The notes under the pieces: generated by a model
The model's input: only the letters and a program-made list of their open reading frames with translations
The model's database searches: none
What the model was told of the DNA's origin: nothing
In this document: in pieces, positions 16,237 to 25,081 of the stretch
How the letters are laid out: each line of letters begins with the position of its first letter
Position numbering within the stretch: position 1 is the first letter of the stretch
Made by a program: the position numbers and the translations under genes
NCBI RefSeq assembly: GCF_000757725.1
Contig: NZ_JJMU01000029.1
Coordinates: 1-64,000, forward strand
Direction of reading: 5' to 3'
From: Sphingobacterium deserti
GTDB taxonomy: Bacteria; Bacteroidota; Bacteroidia; Sphingobacteriales; Sphingobacteriaceae
DNA length: 64,000 nucleotides

Positions 16237-16947
16237 ATGAAAGTCGGGATAATGCAACCGTATTTTCTGCCCTACATCGGCTATATAAGTTTGATTAAAC
16301 ACACAGAGCGATTTATATTATTTGATGTTGTGCAGTTTATAAGACACGGATGGATTGAAAGAAATAGAGTGCTTAAACAAAATGATGGCTGGTTATATAT
16401 TCAGGTTCCATTGGAGAAGTTCTCTAGAGAAACCCTAATTAAAGATGTCCGAATCAATAATGAAATCAATTGGAAAGACAAAATATTTGCTCAGTTGATA
16501 ACGTATAAGAAGAGGGCTCCTTTTTACGCTACAGTGGTCGAACTACTTCGGAACGTATTTGATAAAAGTTTCGATTCGATTGTTGATTTGAATAGAGAAT
16601 TATTGATCGCGATTTGTCAGTACCTTGAAATTGCGGCAACAATTGAGGTATTTTCACAAATGAATTTACAAATTGACGAGGCACACGCTCCTGACGAGTG
16701 GGCGCTGAACATTTGTAAGAAATTAGGAACTGACATCAGTTATATAAATCCGATCGGGGGCATGGATTTTTTTGACCGGAAAAAGTACGAAGACAATGAT
16801 ATCAATCTGCTCTTCCAAAAAATGATGATCACGCCGTATTCTCAGAAGCGCGCAACTTTTGAGCCAGGGCTTTCTATCATTGATGTCATGATGTTTAATT
16901 CGAAGGACGAAATTAACCTGATGTTGGATAATTATGAGTTGATATGA
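16237..16947 (+). CDS. WbqC-family protein
   Basis: This protein of 236 residues opens with MKVGIMQPYFLPYIGYISLI, the hallmark start of the WbqC family, whose members sit in O-antigen and capsule clusters next to DegT-type aminotransferases. The C-terminal part contains NPIGGMDFFD and a final PGLSIIDVMMFNS segment. The biochemical function of the family is not firmly established; a role in making or attaching an amide- or amino-modified sugar has been supposed. It lies between two aminotransferase-fold genes and overlaps the second by 4 bp, fitting that idea. Confidence 0.88.
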   Translation: MKVGIMQPYFLPYIGYISLIKHTERFILFDVVQFIRHGWIERNRVLKQNDGWLYIQVPLEKFSRETLIKDVRINNEINWKDKIFAQLITYKKRAPFYATVVELLRNVFDKSFDSIVDLNRELLIAICQYLEIAATIEVFSQMNLQIDEAHAPDEWALNICKKLGTDISYINPIGGMDFFDRKKYEDNDINLLFQKMMITPYSQKRATFEPGLSIIDVMMFNSKDEINLMLDNYELI

Positions 16948-17921
16948 AAAAGGCAATTGGCGGATATTTCGGGATAGAGTTACCTATCTATAATAATGGA
17001 TTTTTCAACAACTCTAAAAATCTATTTACAACGTTTTTAAACTCGGGGCGTAACGCTTTCGAGTATATCCTCATATTGAAGCAAGTAAGGAGAATTCATA
17101 TTCCTTATTACACCTGTGATGTGTTGTTAGAGCCACTCTTGAAACTGAATATAGCTTACGAATTCTATGATGTAAATGATAGATTAGAGCCAATTTTTAA
17201 TTTTAATCAACTTAGTCAGTCTGATTTTTTTTTGTATACAAATTATTTCGGACTTAAGACTGCGTACATTCAGAAAGCCTTATTAAGTAAAATTCCCAAT
17301 CTTATTGTGGATAATGCACAGGCTTTATTTGCCAACCCAATAGAAGAAATTTATCAGTTCTATTCGCCGCGAAAATTCTTAGGATTACCAGATGGCGGGA
17401 TAGTGGTTGGTCCTGATAAACTTTCAGCCGATTTTGAAAGAGATATAAGCTACCAGCGAATGGCTCATTTGATAAAACGTCTTGATCTTTCTGCGGAAGA
17501 CGGGTATGAAGACTTTAAGATCAATGACAGCGCACTTTCGAATCAGCCTATAAAACAGATGTCTCATATTACCGAAAATATATTTTTATCCACTGATCTT
17601 CAAAATGTAACAAAAGCCCGAATTGAAAATTTCGATTTTTTGCATGCGAATCTATCCCAATCAAATGGATTGTCTTTCGAAAGGTTAGAAGGGGAAGTAC
17701 CAATGGTGTATCCTTTTCGTTCAAGCAATTTACATTTGCGAGACAGACTTGCTCAAGATAGAATTTATTGCGCTAAATATTGGCCAAACGTTTATGATTG
17801 GTGCGATCAAAACAAAAATTCTTATTGGTTGACAGAAGAGATTATCGCCATTCCGATTGACCAGCGTTACAATATTGACGATATGAAAACAATTGTAAGT
17901 CATGTGCAGAGTATTAATTAG
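16944..17921 (+). CDS. divergent DegT-like aminotransferase-fold protein
   Basis: This 325-residue protein is probably a PLP-dependent, DegT-like enzyme. It keeps a recognisable VDNAQALF segment (Asp123, equivalent to the Asp that binds the PLP nitrogen) and FYSPRKFLGLPDGG, which places Lys144 where the Schiff-base lysine should be. The N-terminal region is unusually divergent and the protein is shorter than typical DegT enzymes (about 360-400). It overlaps the next gene by 20 bp. Its partner is probably the WbqC protein just upstream. It may act on a different substrate from the enzyme at 15151, or transfer an amino compound to the sugar; I cannot tell which. Confidence 0.7.
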   Translation: MKKAIGGYFGIELPIYNNGFFNNSKNLFTTFLNSGRNAFEYILILKQVRRIHIPYYTCDVLLEPLLKLNIAYEFYDVNDRLEPIFNFNQLSQSDFFLYTNYFGLKTAYIQKALLSKIPNLIVDNAQALFANPIEEIYQFYSPRKFLGLPDGGIVVGPDKLSADFERDISYQRMAHLIKRLDLSAEDGYEDFKINDSALSNQPIKQMSHITENIFLSTDLQNVTKARIENFDFLHANLSQSNGLSFERLEGEVPMVYPFRSSNLHLRDRLAQDRIYCAKYWPNVYDWCDQNKNSYWLTEEIIAIPIDQRYNIDDMKTIVSHVQSIN

Positions 17922-19260
17922 ACCCTTGGAAGAGTTGGATGCTAAAACATCCTACGCTTGGAGGAATGATCCTAAAATTTGGGAGTTTACGGGTAGTAGA
18001 CCAGATCGAGAGATCACTGAAGAAATAGAAACAGAGTGGATTCTCAAAGCGTTATCAGATCCGACGAGTAAAAGGTTTGCGATTTTAGCTGATGATATTT
18101 ATGTAGGAAATATTCAACTGACTCATCTCAATACCGAGAAACCACAGTATCACATTTTTATTGGTGATAAATCTTTTTGGGGCAAAGGTGTCGCTAAAAG
18201 AGCTACTTATCAAATCCTTTATTTCGCATCTAAAGTATTAAAGCTGACAGCTGTGTTTTTGGAAGTGAATAATTTGAATATTTCGGCGATAAAGGCATAT
18301 GAAAGTTGTGGGTTTAGACAGATAGAAAAGAAAGAGACGGGTTCAATTATGTCCATAATGCTTGATACGCTTTACAAGCCAACAGTAAGTATTTTTGTAA
18401 TGGTCTATAATCACGCCAAATATCTTCAAGAGTGCTTAGATGGGCTGCTCATACAGGATTGTGATTTTGATTATGAGATATGTGTTGGAGAGGATTGTTC
18501 GTTAGATGAATCTCGTGTTATATTACAGCGTTATCAATCGTTATATCCTGGTAAATTTAATCTTCTTCTTCATGAGAAAAATGTCGGCGCTGTCAAAAAT
18601 CAGAATATGTTGTTAGACATGTGTGAAGGAAGTTATATCGCCATTTGTGAGGGTGACGATTATTGGACAGATCCCTTTAAGCTTCAGAAACAAGTTGATT
18701 TTTTGAAAAGTAATAACGATTGTAATCTAGTTTATCATCGGGCAATGATTTATGACGAAGATGATAAAGTCTTGGTGCCCGAAAATCTTGGAAACCATGA
18801 TGTTGAAGGTAAGCGAACATTAGAAGAGTTATCAACTAATGGCAACTTTATGCATAGCCCGACGGTTATGTTTCGAAACAATATAAATTTTTCATCTGAA
18901 CTGCTTTCGGTTGTGGTCGGGGATTATGTCCTATGGTTCTTAAATGGTGAAAAAGGTAAGTTTGGGTTTATTCCCGATTATATGGCGGTTTACAGAATGT
19001 GGAATGGATCTGTTTGGGGTAAGAAAAGTTTGTTTAAACAATCTTATCACTGGCTATTGATGTTGGAAAAACTGATAAATTATACGGATAGTAAGCTGAT
19101 AAGAAGAAAACTGATCGATCAAGCAGTGACTGTATGTGAACGAATAGGCTTGACAGATTTAAATGCTAATGAACGCAATTCATTTATAATGATCGTTTTA
19201 AGGATAAAGCCTGTCTACATATTTACTTTGTTTAAGAGGTTTATTAAATCAGCCTTTTAA
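17902..19260 (+). CDS. GNAT acetyltransferase fused to GT2 glycosyltransferase
   Basis: A 452-residue two-domain protein. Residues 1-~155 form a GNAT/RimJ-like N-acyltransferase (AWRNDP start, WGKGVAKRATYQIL acetyl-CoA loop, YESCGF end). Residues ~158-452 form a family-2 glycosyltransferase: TVSIFVMVYNHAKYL opening, the first carboxylate in VGEDCS, and the metal-binding CEGDDYW. The fusion suggests the amino group made by the aminotransferase upstream is acylated by the same protein that transfers the sugar. The frame is continuous with no sign of an internal start, though ...TLYKPTVSIF marks the linker. Overlap of 20 bp with the preceding gene indicates tight coupling. Confidence 0.88.
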   Translation: MCRVLIRPLEELDAKTSYAWRNDPKIWEFTGSRPDREITEEIETEWILKALSDPTSKRFAILADDIYVGNIQLTHLNTEKPQYHIFIGDKSFWGKGVAKRATYQILYFASKVLKLTAVFLEVNNLNISAIKAYESCGFRQIEKKETGSIMSIMLDTLYKPTVSIFVMVYNHAKYLQECLDGLLIQDCDFDYEICVGEDCSLDESRVILQRYQSLYPGKFNLLLHEKNVGAVKNQNMLLDMCEGSYIAICEGDDYWTDPFKLQKQVDFLKSNNDCNLVYHRAMIYDEDDKVLVPENLGNHDVEGKRTLEELSTNGNFMHSPTVMFRNNINFSSELLSVVVGDYVLWFLNGEKGKFGFIPDYMAVYRMWNGSVWGKKSLFKQSYHWLLMLEKLINYTDSKLIRRKLIDQAVTVCERIGLTDLNANERNSFIMIVLRIKPVYIFTLFKRFIKSAF

Positions 19261-19465
19261 GTTTAATACGAAGAAAGTCTACAATTTTTAAAAGATATTT
19301 CGCTAATAAGTGAAGAGCGCATATTTTAGTGTCTTAATCGAATAGATAGCTTTTGCTTAGAGCGTAGTATTCTCAATTATACATTTTATCAGGTTTGTAA
19401 ATTTGACTACTGGAAACAATTCGCTATTTGCAAGCTTAAAATATAATAGGAAGTCAAAAACAGCT

Positions 19466-20410
19466 ATGACTAAGTTATCATTTGTTCTGCCAGTATTCAA
19501 AGCCCATTATCTGAAGGAAGCTATTAGTAGTATCCTAAACCAAACATTTACGGACTTCGAACTTATAATCGTCAATGACCAGTCACCGGACAATATTTCG
19601 GGAATAGTTGGTGAATTTTCGGATGAGCGGATAAAATTCTATGAAAATGAGGTGAACATTGGCAGAAAAGATTTGGTAGGAAATTGGAACCGTTGTTTGA
19701 CATATGCAACAGGCGAATGGGTGGTTTTAGCATCTGATGACGATTATTATGAATCTACTTTCGCCGAAAAACTACTTACAAAAGCCCAGCAATATCCGTT
19801 GGTGAGTTTAGTGCATTGTCGTTATAAAGTTGTAAATGAAAAGAATGAAGTTATCGAAGTTTCCGAGCCCTGCTTGCCATTTGAACAAGCTGAAGAATTT
19901 ATTTTCCAAAATATAATTAAGCGAAGGCGGCAGGTCGCACCGGATTTTATGTTTAGGCTTGCGGACCTCCGAAAAATCGATGGTTTTATCAATTTTCCGT
20001 TGGCTTGGGGATCAGATGATGCAACATGGTGTAAGCTCGCCCTAAACGCGGGGGTAGCTTATGTCGATGAAATTCTTTTTACGTGGCGCTTTTCAGGAAT
20101 CAATATCAGTTCTCAGCGGAGTAACGTTTTAAAAAAAGCAAAGACAAGAGTCCAGTTCCTAGCATACTTTAATCGTGAAATACTTCCGTTTTTGAAATCA
20201 GACAATATTATTGCGGCTTATTATGCAAAAGTAACAGAATACAATTTAAGAAATTCTATACAAGGTGAGGTTGTGAATACTATTGCTTTAAGCAAATCGT
20301 TTAAAGTATTGTTTGCCCTGTTTAAAGACAAGAAGCTACGCGGGCTTCTCGGAACAAAAAATTTGCTGAAGATGACCTTTGCTACGATTTATTTGAAGAT
20401 AATTAAATGA
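19466..20410 (+). CDS. GT2-family glycosyltransferase
   Basis: This 314-residue cytosolic or membrane-associated glycosyltransferase has a GT-A fold. The start MTKLSFVLPVFKAHYLKEAI is classic for family 2, as are NDQSPD and the metal-binding LASDDDYY. A longer frame opens at a TTG at 19403, but the ATG at 19466 with AGGA upstream gives the normal family start. The 205 bp before it contain no gene and no clear terminator or promoter, the largest gap in this part of the operon. Donor and acceptor are unknown. Confidence 0.88.
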   Translation: MTKLSFVLPVFKAHYLKEAISSILNQTFTDFELIIVNDQSPDNISGIVGEFSDERIKFYENEVNIGRKDLVGNWNRCLTYATGEWVVLASDDDYYESTFAEKLLTKAQQYPLVSLVHCRYKVVNEKNEVIEVSEPCLPFEQAEEFIFQNIIKRRRQVAPDFMFRLADLRKIDGFINFPLAWGSDDATWCKLALNAGVAYVDEILFTWRFSGINISSQRSNVLKKAKTRVQFLAYFNREILPFLKSDNIIAAYYAKVTEYNLRNSIQGEVVNTIALSKSFKVLFALFKDKKLRGLLGTKNLLKMTFATIYLKIIK

Positions 20411-20417
20411 TATAAAC

Positions 20418-20570
20418 ATGAGTTTGTACACCGATATACCCATTTATGGAGTAAACAACATATTTTCTCTATTCGAACGAGTATACATTGAATTGGCTTC
20501 TACTGATGATTTTTTTCAATCAAATTTAGGAGGAGTGAACCGGATACTGTCCGTTTCCCTTTACGGATAG
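20418..20570 (+). CDS. small hypothetical ORF or gene remnant
   Basis: This 50-codon ORF starts 7 bp after a glycosyltransferase stop and ends 6 bp before the next ATG, so it fills its slot exactly, as a real operon gene would. The product (MSLYTDIPIYGV... ending LSVSLYG) has no signal peptide and no domain I recognise. It may be a small protein, or the head of a gene that was otherwise deleted. Only the placement supports it. Confidence 0.35.
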   Translation: MSLYTDIPIYGVNNIFSLFERVYIELASTDDFFQSNLGGVNRILSVSLYG

Positions 20571-20576
20571 ATTAGC

Positions 20577-21620
20577 ATGAAGGGCAAAATCAATTCTTTA
20601 CAAATAATCAGAGCTTACGCTGCTATTCTCGTGGTTATTTGCCATATATGGAATGACGGTTGGTTGAATAATGCCTTAGTCGAATTGGGTGGCTTTGGTG
20701 TAGATTTATTTTTCGTTCTCAGCGGATTTATCATGTCTCTTACAGTTAAATTGAATTTAGAAAATCGGTCGATAAATGCTTTTCATTTTTTGTCGAAGAG
20801 AGTGGTGAGGATTTTCCCGATCTATATTATTTGTGCGATTCCGCTCTTACTATTTGACGTCAAGGCAGAAGGCGTTAAAAGTCCGTTCTTTTACATAGGT
20901 AACATTTTTTTGTTACCTTCTATCAATGCTGATTGGCCATATAGATTAGTGTTAGGTCCAGGTTGGACATTGGTTTATGAAATGATTTTCTATTACATTT
21001 TTGCACTGACAATGTTATTTACGATATGCAAAGAAAAACTTTTACTAATAGTAGGCTTGGCCGTTCTAGCGATTGTAGGTATGTATCAGTTGTTTAATTT
21101 GCAATCATCGCAGGGGGGCTGGGTGAACCTGTCTTACATTTTAGGCGATACACTTATGCTTAATTTTGTGCTGGGAATAGTTTGCTTTCGCCTTTATGAG
21201 TTATGGCACAGGGCGGTTAATCTAGATATTTTTTCGGCGTTTATAGTATTACTAGCAGTAAGTATATTGGCTGCATATTTATATTCGGAATGTAAGTTTC
21301 CGCGGTTTGTTGCTTATGGACTTCCCGCCTTTATTGTCGTAAGCTTTTTTACCTTGACCCAAAAAGGCTTTGCTGGAAACAGAATAATAAGCAAGATAAT
21401 TTATATCGGCGACGCGTCCTACAGTATCTATTTGACACACTATTATTTTGCATTTTTTAAGCCTAAATTGATAAGCAGCTCTACATATTTTAATGTGGAT
21501 TTTGATGTATTTCTTAATGCCCTTGATTTTTTACTTGTTATTGGAGCTGTGATCGGGGGATGCCTTTTTTATAATCGGGTCGAAAAGCCCATCATTCGTT
21601 ACACATTAAAAAAGATATAA
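20577..21620 (+). CDS. acyltransferase-3 family membrane protein
   Basis: This 347-residue multi-spanning inner-membrane protein belongs to the OafA/acyltransferase-3 family, which moves acetyl or other acyl groups onto sugars. The diagnostic N-terminus is NSLQIIRAYAAILVVICHIW, with the catalytic-type His in helix 1, then FGVDLFFVLSGFIM and the RVVRIFPIY segment. About ten hydrophobic helices follow. Likely role: O-acetylation of the polysaccharide at the periplasmic side. A second member of this family is encoded at 26804. Confidence 0.9.
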   Translation: MKGKINSLQIIRAYAAILVVICHIWNDGWLNNALVELGGFGVDLFFVLSGFIMSLTVKLNLENRSINAFHFLSKRVVRIFPIYIICAIPLLLFDVKAEGVKSPFFYIGNIFLLPSINADWPYRLVLGPGWTLVYEMIFYYIFALTMLFTICKEKLLLIVGLAVLAIVGMYQLFNLQSSQGGWVNLSYILGDTLMLNFVLGIVCFRLYELWHRAVNLDIFSAFIVLLAVSILAAYLYSECKFPRFVAYGLPAFIVVSFFTLTQKGFAGNRIISKIIYIGDASYSIYLTHYYFAFFKPKLISSSTYFNVDFDVFLNALDFLLVIGAVIGGCLFYNRVEKPIIRYTLKKI

Positions 21621-21654
21621 AATATATGCTATTGTCGTTTAAATTTCTGGCGCT

Positions 21655-22197
21655 ATGGATTTGAAAACCTATCTGTGTAATGATCGAATGGATTATTTAC
21701 CGTTTTTTTCGAAGGGGTATATCATGGATTGGTTGCTTAAGTCGGAACAATATTGGTTGCGTTGTTTTGTTAAAGCATTGCGAAAGGAAGAGTTTTACAC
21801 GTTCTACAAACCCAACAAATTTTTGAAATATTACTATGGGCGGCAGAAAAATATTTTGGGACGTAAGCTTGGTTTCTTTATTCCTGCAGGTTGTTTTGGC
21901 CCGGGACTAAAGGTTTACCACTACGGTTCTATACTGATCAACCCAAAAACTCGCATTGGAAAAAACTGTACCCTACATGGCAATTGTTGTTTAGGAAGTA
22001 AGGGCGTTTATCCGGATGATTCGCCTGTCATTGGAGATAATGTAGATATAGGGCAAGGTGCACAGGTATTGGGAGGAATAACGATAGCTAACGGCGTGAA
22101 AATAGGCGCTGGCGCTATCGTCACAAAATCTATATTGGAACCCAATGTTACGGTCGTGGGAATTCCAGCACGTATTGTTCATCAACAAACATTATAA
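21655..22197 (+). CDS. serine-acetyltransferase-like hexapeptide-repeat acyltransferase
   Basis: This soluble protein of 180 residues has a C-terminal left-handed beta-helix of hexapeptide repeats (IGKNCTLHGNCCLGSKG, IGDNVDIGQGAQVLGGITI, IGAGAIVTKSI) and the typical VVGIPARIV end. The N-terminal part resembles that of CysE-like enzymes found in polysaccharide loci. It probably acetylates a sugar hydroxyl from acetyl-CoA in the cytosol. It is 1 bp from the next gene, a GT2 glycosyltransferase. Confidence 0.87.
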   Translation: MDLKTYLCNDRMDYLPFFSKGYIMDWLLKSEQYWLRCFVKALRKEEFYTFYKPNKFLKYYYGRQKNILGRKLGFFIPAGCFGPGLKVYHYGSILINPKTRIGKNCTLHGNCCLGSKGVYPDDSPVIGDNVDIGQGAQVLGGITIANGVKIGAGAIVTKSILEPNVTVVGIPARIVHQQTL

Positions 22198-22198
22198 T

Positions 22199-23002
22199 AT
22201 GAAAATTACTATCATTACCGTGACGCTCAACAATAGGGATTACCTAGAGCAGACGATTCGATCTGTAATTGATCAGTCGTATTCAGATAAGGAATACATC
22301 GTCATTGATGGGGGGAGTTTAGATGGCAGTAAGGGACTGATTGAAAGTTATGCGGCGCATATAGATTATTGGGTTAGCGAGCGCGATAACGGTATTTACC
22401 ACGCGATGAATAAAGCCATTGCCGTTGCCACCGGAGATTACTGTTTGTTTTTGAATGCGGGTGATGTTTTTGTTGACTCTTCTGTTCTGGATCGTGCCAA
22501 GCCCTTGCTCAATGCCGACTTCGTTTACGGATCTGCCTATGTCGTTGAAGCGGATCAAACAAAGTCGCTGTGGAAGGGGCCACTGCAAGTTAACCCGCTT
22601 TTTTTTATGCAACGTTTTTCCATTTGCCACCAGTCTGTATTTACAAAGACACATATCCTGAAGGCAAGGCCTTACAATGAAGCCTATCGTTTAGTAGCGG
22701 ATTATGAGCAGATGTTTTATGAGTTGATCATCAATAAAAGAACCTTTCGACGTTTGGAAATGGTCATAGCAGATTTTCGCAGAGACGGCGTATCTGCTGA
22801 TGATAAAAAGGCAGATCTCGAAAAGCAGAAGGTGCTCGAAGCATTTCGTTACTTTAATTATATTGAACACGACGAATTGTTTCAACGGGTAAATCAACTT
22901 AAAATGGGTACAAAAAAATATGCTTTAGCCCTATTTTGTTTACGGATCATTGTCGATGGAGCGAAGACGGTAGCGCCAATATGGAGCAAACTGCGGAGCT
23001 AA
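22199..23002 (+). CDS. GT2-family glycosyltransferase (WcaA/PgaC-like fold)
   Basis: This 267-residue protein begins MKITIITVTLNNRDYLEQTI, with VIDGGSLDGS and the DxD-equivalent FLNAGDVF, as in small family-2 transferases of O-antigen clusters. The frame extends upstream to 22145, but the ATG at 22199 gives the family start and directly abuts the acetyltransferase stop. It has no transmembrane anchor apart from a weakly hydrophobic C-terminus. Donor sugar unknown. Confidence 0.9.
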   Translation: MKITIITVTLNNRDYLEQTIRSVIDQSYSDKEYIVIDGGSLDGSKGLIESYAAHIDYWVSERDNGIYHAMNKAIAVATGDYCLFLNAGDVFVDSSVLDRAKPLLNADFVYGSAYVVEADQTKSLWKGPLQVNPLFFMQRFSICHQSVFTKTHILKARPYNEAYRLVADYEQMFYELIINKRTFRRLEMVIADFRRDGVSADDKKADLEKQKVLEAFRYFNYIEHDELFQRVNQLKMGTKKYALALFCLRIIVDGAKTVAPIWSKLRS

Positions 23003-23030
23003 TTCCTGCGAGGAAAATTACAGATAAGGG

Positions 23031-24119
23031 ATGAAAAAAAATATGCGGATTTTGCATGTGGTGACAAGGGTCGACGCTGGTGGGATAAGTACATTTCTAC
23101 ATAATTATTATACGTTTTCGGATCGCTCCAATATGCAATTTGATATTGTGGCGATTGATACCGGTTATCCTCAGGGATATCATGAGATTTTCACTTCTTT
23201 GGGCGTGAATGTATTCTATATGCCGAACCCAGTTATACAAAGGGTGGCTTTTTTAACGAGGCTTATTCGATCAAAAGCGTATGATGTGGTACACGCGCAT
23301 ATTGAATTACAGTCCTCCGTATATTTAGCATTGGCCGCCTTGTGTGGCGTTAAGAAACGTGTAGCGCACGCGCATTTATCGAGAGCGCGTCATGGCTTTT
23401 CAAATAGTATACTGCGTTTACTCATGAATATGGTGGTGACGGCACGTGTTGGAGCTAGCGATCTCTCTATCAATGCTGTCTTCGGAAAACAGTATGCGAA
23501 AAACGCAGTAGTGCTTTATAACGCCGTCGATGTGAAGAAATTCTCTTTTCAACCTTCTGTACGAGATAGTAAGCGGACGGAGCTCGGGCTTTCGGATAGA
23601 TTGATAGTAGGGTTTGTGGGGCGGCTTTCTGCTCAAAAAAATGTTTTCTTTCTGTTAGAAATCATTATGCATCTTGCTAAAGTAAGGCCCGAAGCAATTC
23701 TTCTGATAGTCGGTGAAGGGGAATTGCGAACAGAAATGGAAGAAAAAATAAGGGAGTTTGATATTGAAAGCAATGTCGTTTTCCTTAATAATCGGGAAGA
23801 TATACCGCAACTTATGATGGCTATGGATGCGCTACTTCTACCATCATTTTATGAGGGGCTGCCCTTGGTTTTGGTAGAAGCACAAGCGGCAGCGTTAAAA
23901 TGTTTAGTCTCTGAAAATGTAACAAAGTTAGTCGACGTTACGGAATTTATTCGTTATTTGGATATCGAAAACGCTAGCATGTGGAGCGAAACCATAGCAA
24001 AGGAGTGTTTAAATTACCCGCGGTATTCGGTGGAGGAAAGTATCACTAAAAAGCGGTTTAATATCCGGAAAGAGGCGCAAAATTTGAATCAGTTTTATAA
24101 GGAATTAATAGACAAATAA
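23031..24119 (+). CDS. GT4-family glycosyltransferase
   Basis: This 362-residue GT-B transferase has an N-terminal ILHVVTRVDAGGISTFL loop, VGFVGRLSAQKN before the donor domain, and the nucleotide-binding E-x7-E motif in PSFYEGLPLVLVEAQ. This is the EpsF/CapM-like branch. A second ATG at 23043 could equally be the start. Its stop overlaps the ATG of the next gene (TAATG). Confidence 0.9.
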   Translation: MKKNMRILHVVTRVDAGGISTFLHNYYTFSDRSNMQFDIVAIDTGYPQGYHEIFTSLGVNVFYMPNPVIQRVAFLTRLIRSKAYDVVHAHIELQSSVYLALAALCGVKKRVAHAHLSRARHGFSNSILRLLMNMVVTARVGASDLSINAVFGKQYAKNAVVLYNAVDVKKFSFQPSVRDSKRTELGLSDRLIVGFVGRLSAQKNVFFLLEIIMHLAKVRPEAILLIVGEGELRTEMEEKIREFDIESNVVFLNNREDIPQLMMAMDALLLPSFYEGLPLVLVEAQAAALKCLVSENVTKLVDVTEFIRYLDIENASMWSETIAKECLNYPRYSVEESITKKRFNIRKEAQNLNQFYKELIDK

Positions 24120-25081
24120 TGCAAGACGTATCAACAGGACATCATGAAGCAGCAGTGCCCATCGTACTTGCCTTTACGCCCAACTATTTTGTGCCTGTAG
24201 CGACCTGCATCACCTCCGTTTTACAAAATGCCGCCGCCCATGCAACTTTTCATTTTATTTGCTTACTAACAGAGGCACTGCCTACAGCTATGCAGGAATT
24301 GCTAAAGGGGCTTGCAAGCGAGCAGCAGCGATTTACCTTTATAGACCTTACAGGCGCGCTGTCACCAGATATTTATGTCGATCCAAAATACACAATTGCG
24401 GCTTCTTATCGTTTATTGCTTCCCGATCTTTTGCCTCAATACGATAAGATTTTATACATAGACTGCGATATGATTTTCAGGAATGATCTGAGTGTGCTTT
24501 ATCGGACCGTGGATTTAGAAGATAATTATATGGCAGGTGTTTTTGAAGCGACCTTGCCGGAACAGCGTGTGCATATGGAAGCCATAGGGTGCAAGCCGGG
24601 TACTTATATCAATAGCGGCCTGCTCTTCATGAACTTAAATCAGCTGCGTGCAGACAAGATGGTCGGGAAATTTTTGGAAGCGGCCAAGGTAGAAGGATTG
24701 GAGTTTCCAGATCAAGATGTTATCAATCAATTGTGTAAAGGTCGGATCGTTGGCCTCCCGCCTTTTTGGAATAGTATACGCACCTTTTTGCTTCCGCAGT
24801 ATAAGGCTAGCTTTTTGCGCTTTTATACGGAGGAAGATTGGCGAATGGTACAAAGCCAGGGGAATGTACATTACACGGGGCCGAAGCCCTGGAATAGGTT
24901 CACGGTGGCTTTTGATCTTTGGTGGACTTTCTATGATCAATTGCCAGACGCGATAAAAAGGTTCATAAGTATTGATCGTAAGCTGACGCTTTTTGCAAGA
25001 TTCTATAAAAATTCATTCGGTAAATTCAGTATTAACTTATTACAAGCTGTCTATCGGAAATTGAAAGGAACGCCGGAATGA
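24119..25081 (+). CDS. GT8-family glycosyltransferase
   Basis: This 320-residue family-8 enzyme resembles lipopolysaccharide galactosyl- or glucosyltransferases. Signatures are PIVLAFTPNYFVPVAT at the start, the metal-binding Asp-Cys-Asp in YIDCDMIF, FPDQDVINQL, and the HYTGPKPW motif near the C-terminus. It is a retaining enzyme that typically uses UDP-Glc or UDP-Gal. It overlaps its neighbours by 1 and 4 bp, deep in the operon. Confidence 0.9.
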   Translation: MQDVSTGHHEAAVPIVLAFTPNYFVPVATCITSVLQNAAAHATFHFICLLTEALPTAMQELLKGLASEQQRFTFIDLTGALSPDIYVDPKYTIAASYRLLLPDLLPQYDKILYIDCDMIFRNDLSVLYRTVDLEDNYMAGVFEATLPEQRVHMEAIGCKPGTYINSGLLFMNLNQLRADKMVGKFLEAAKVEGLEFPDQDVINQLCKGRIVGLPPFWNSIRTFLLPQYKASFLRFYTEEDWRMVQSQGNVHYTGPKPWNRFTVAFDLWWTFYDQLPDAIKRFISIDRKLTLFARFYKNSFGKFSINLLQAVYRKLKGTPE

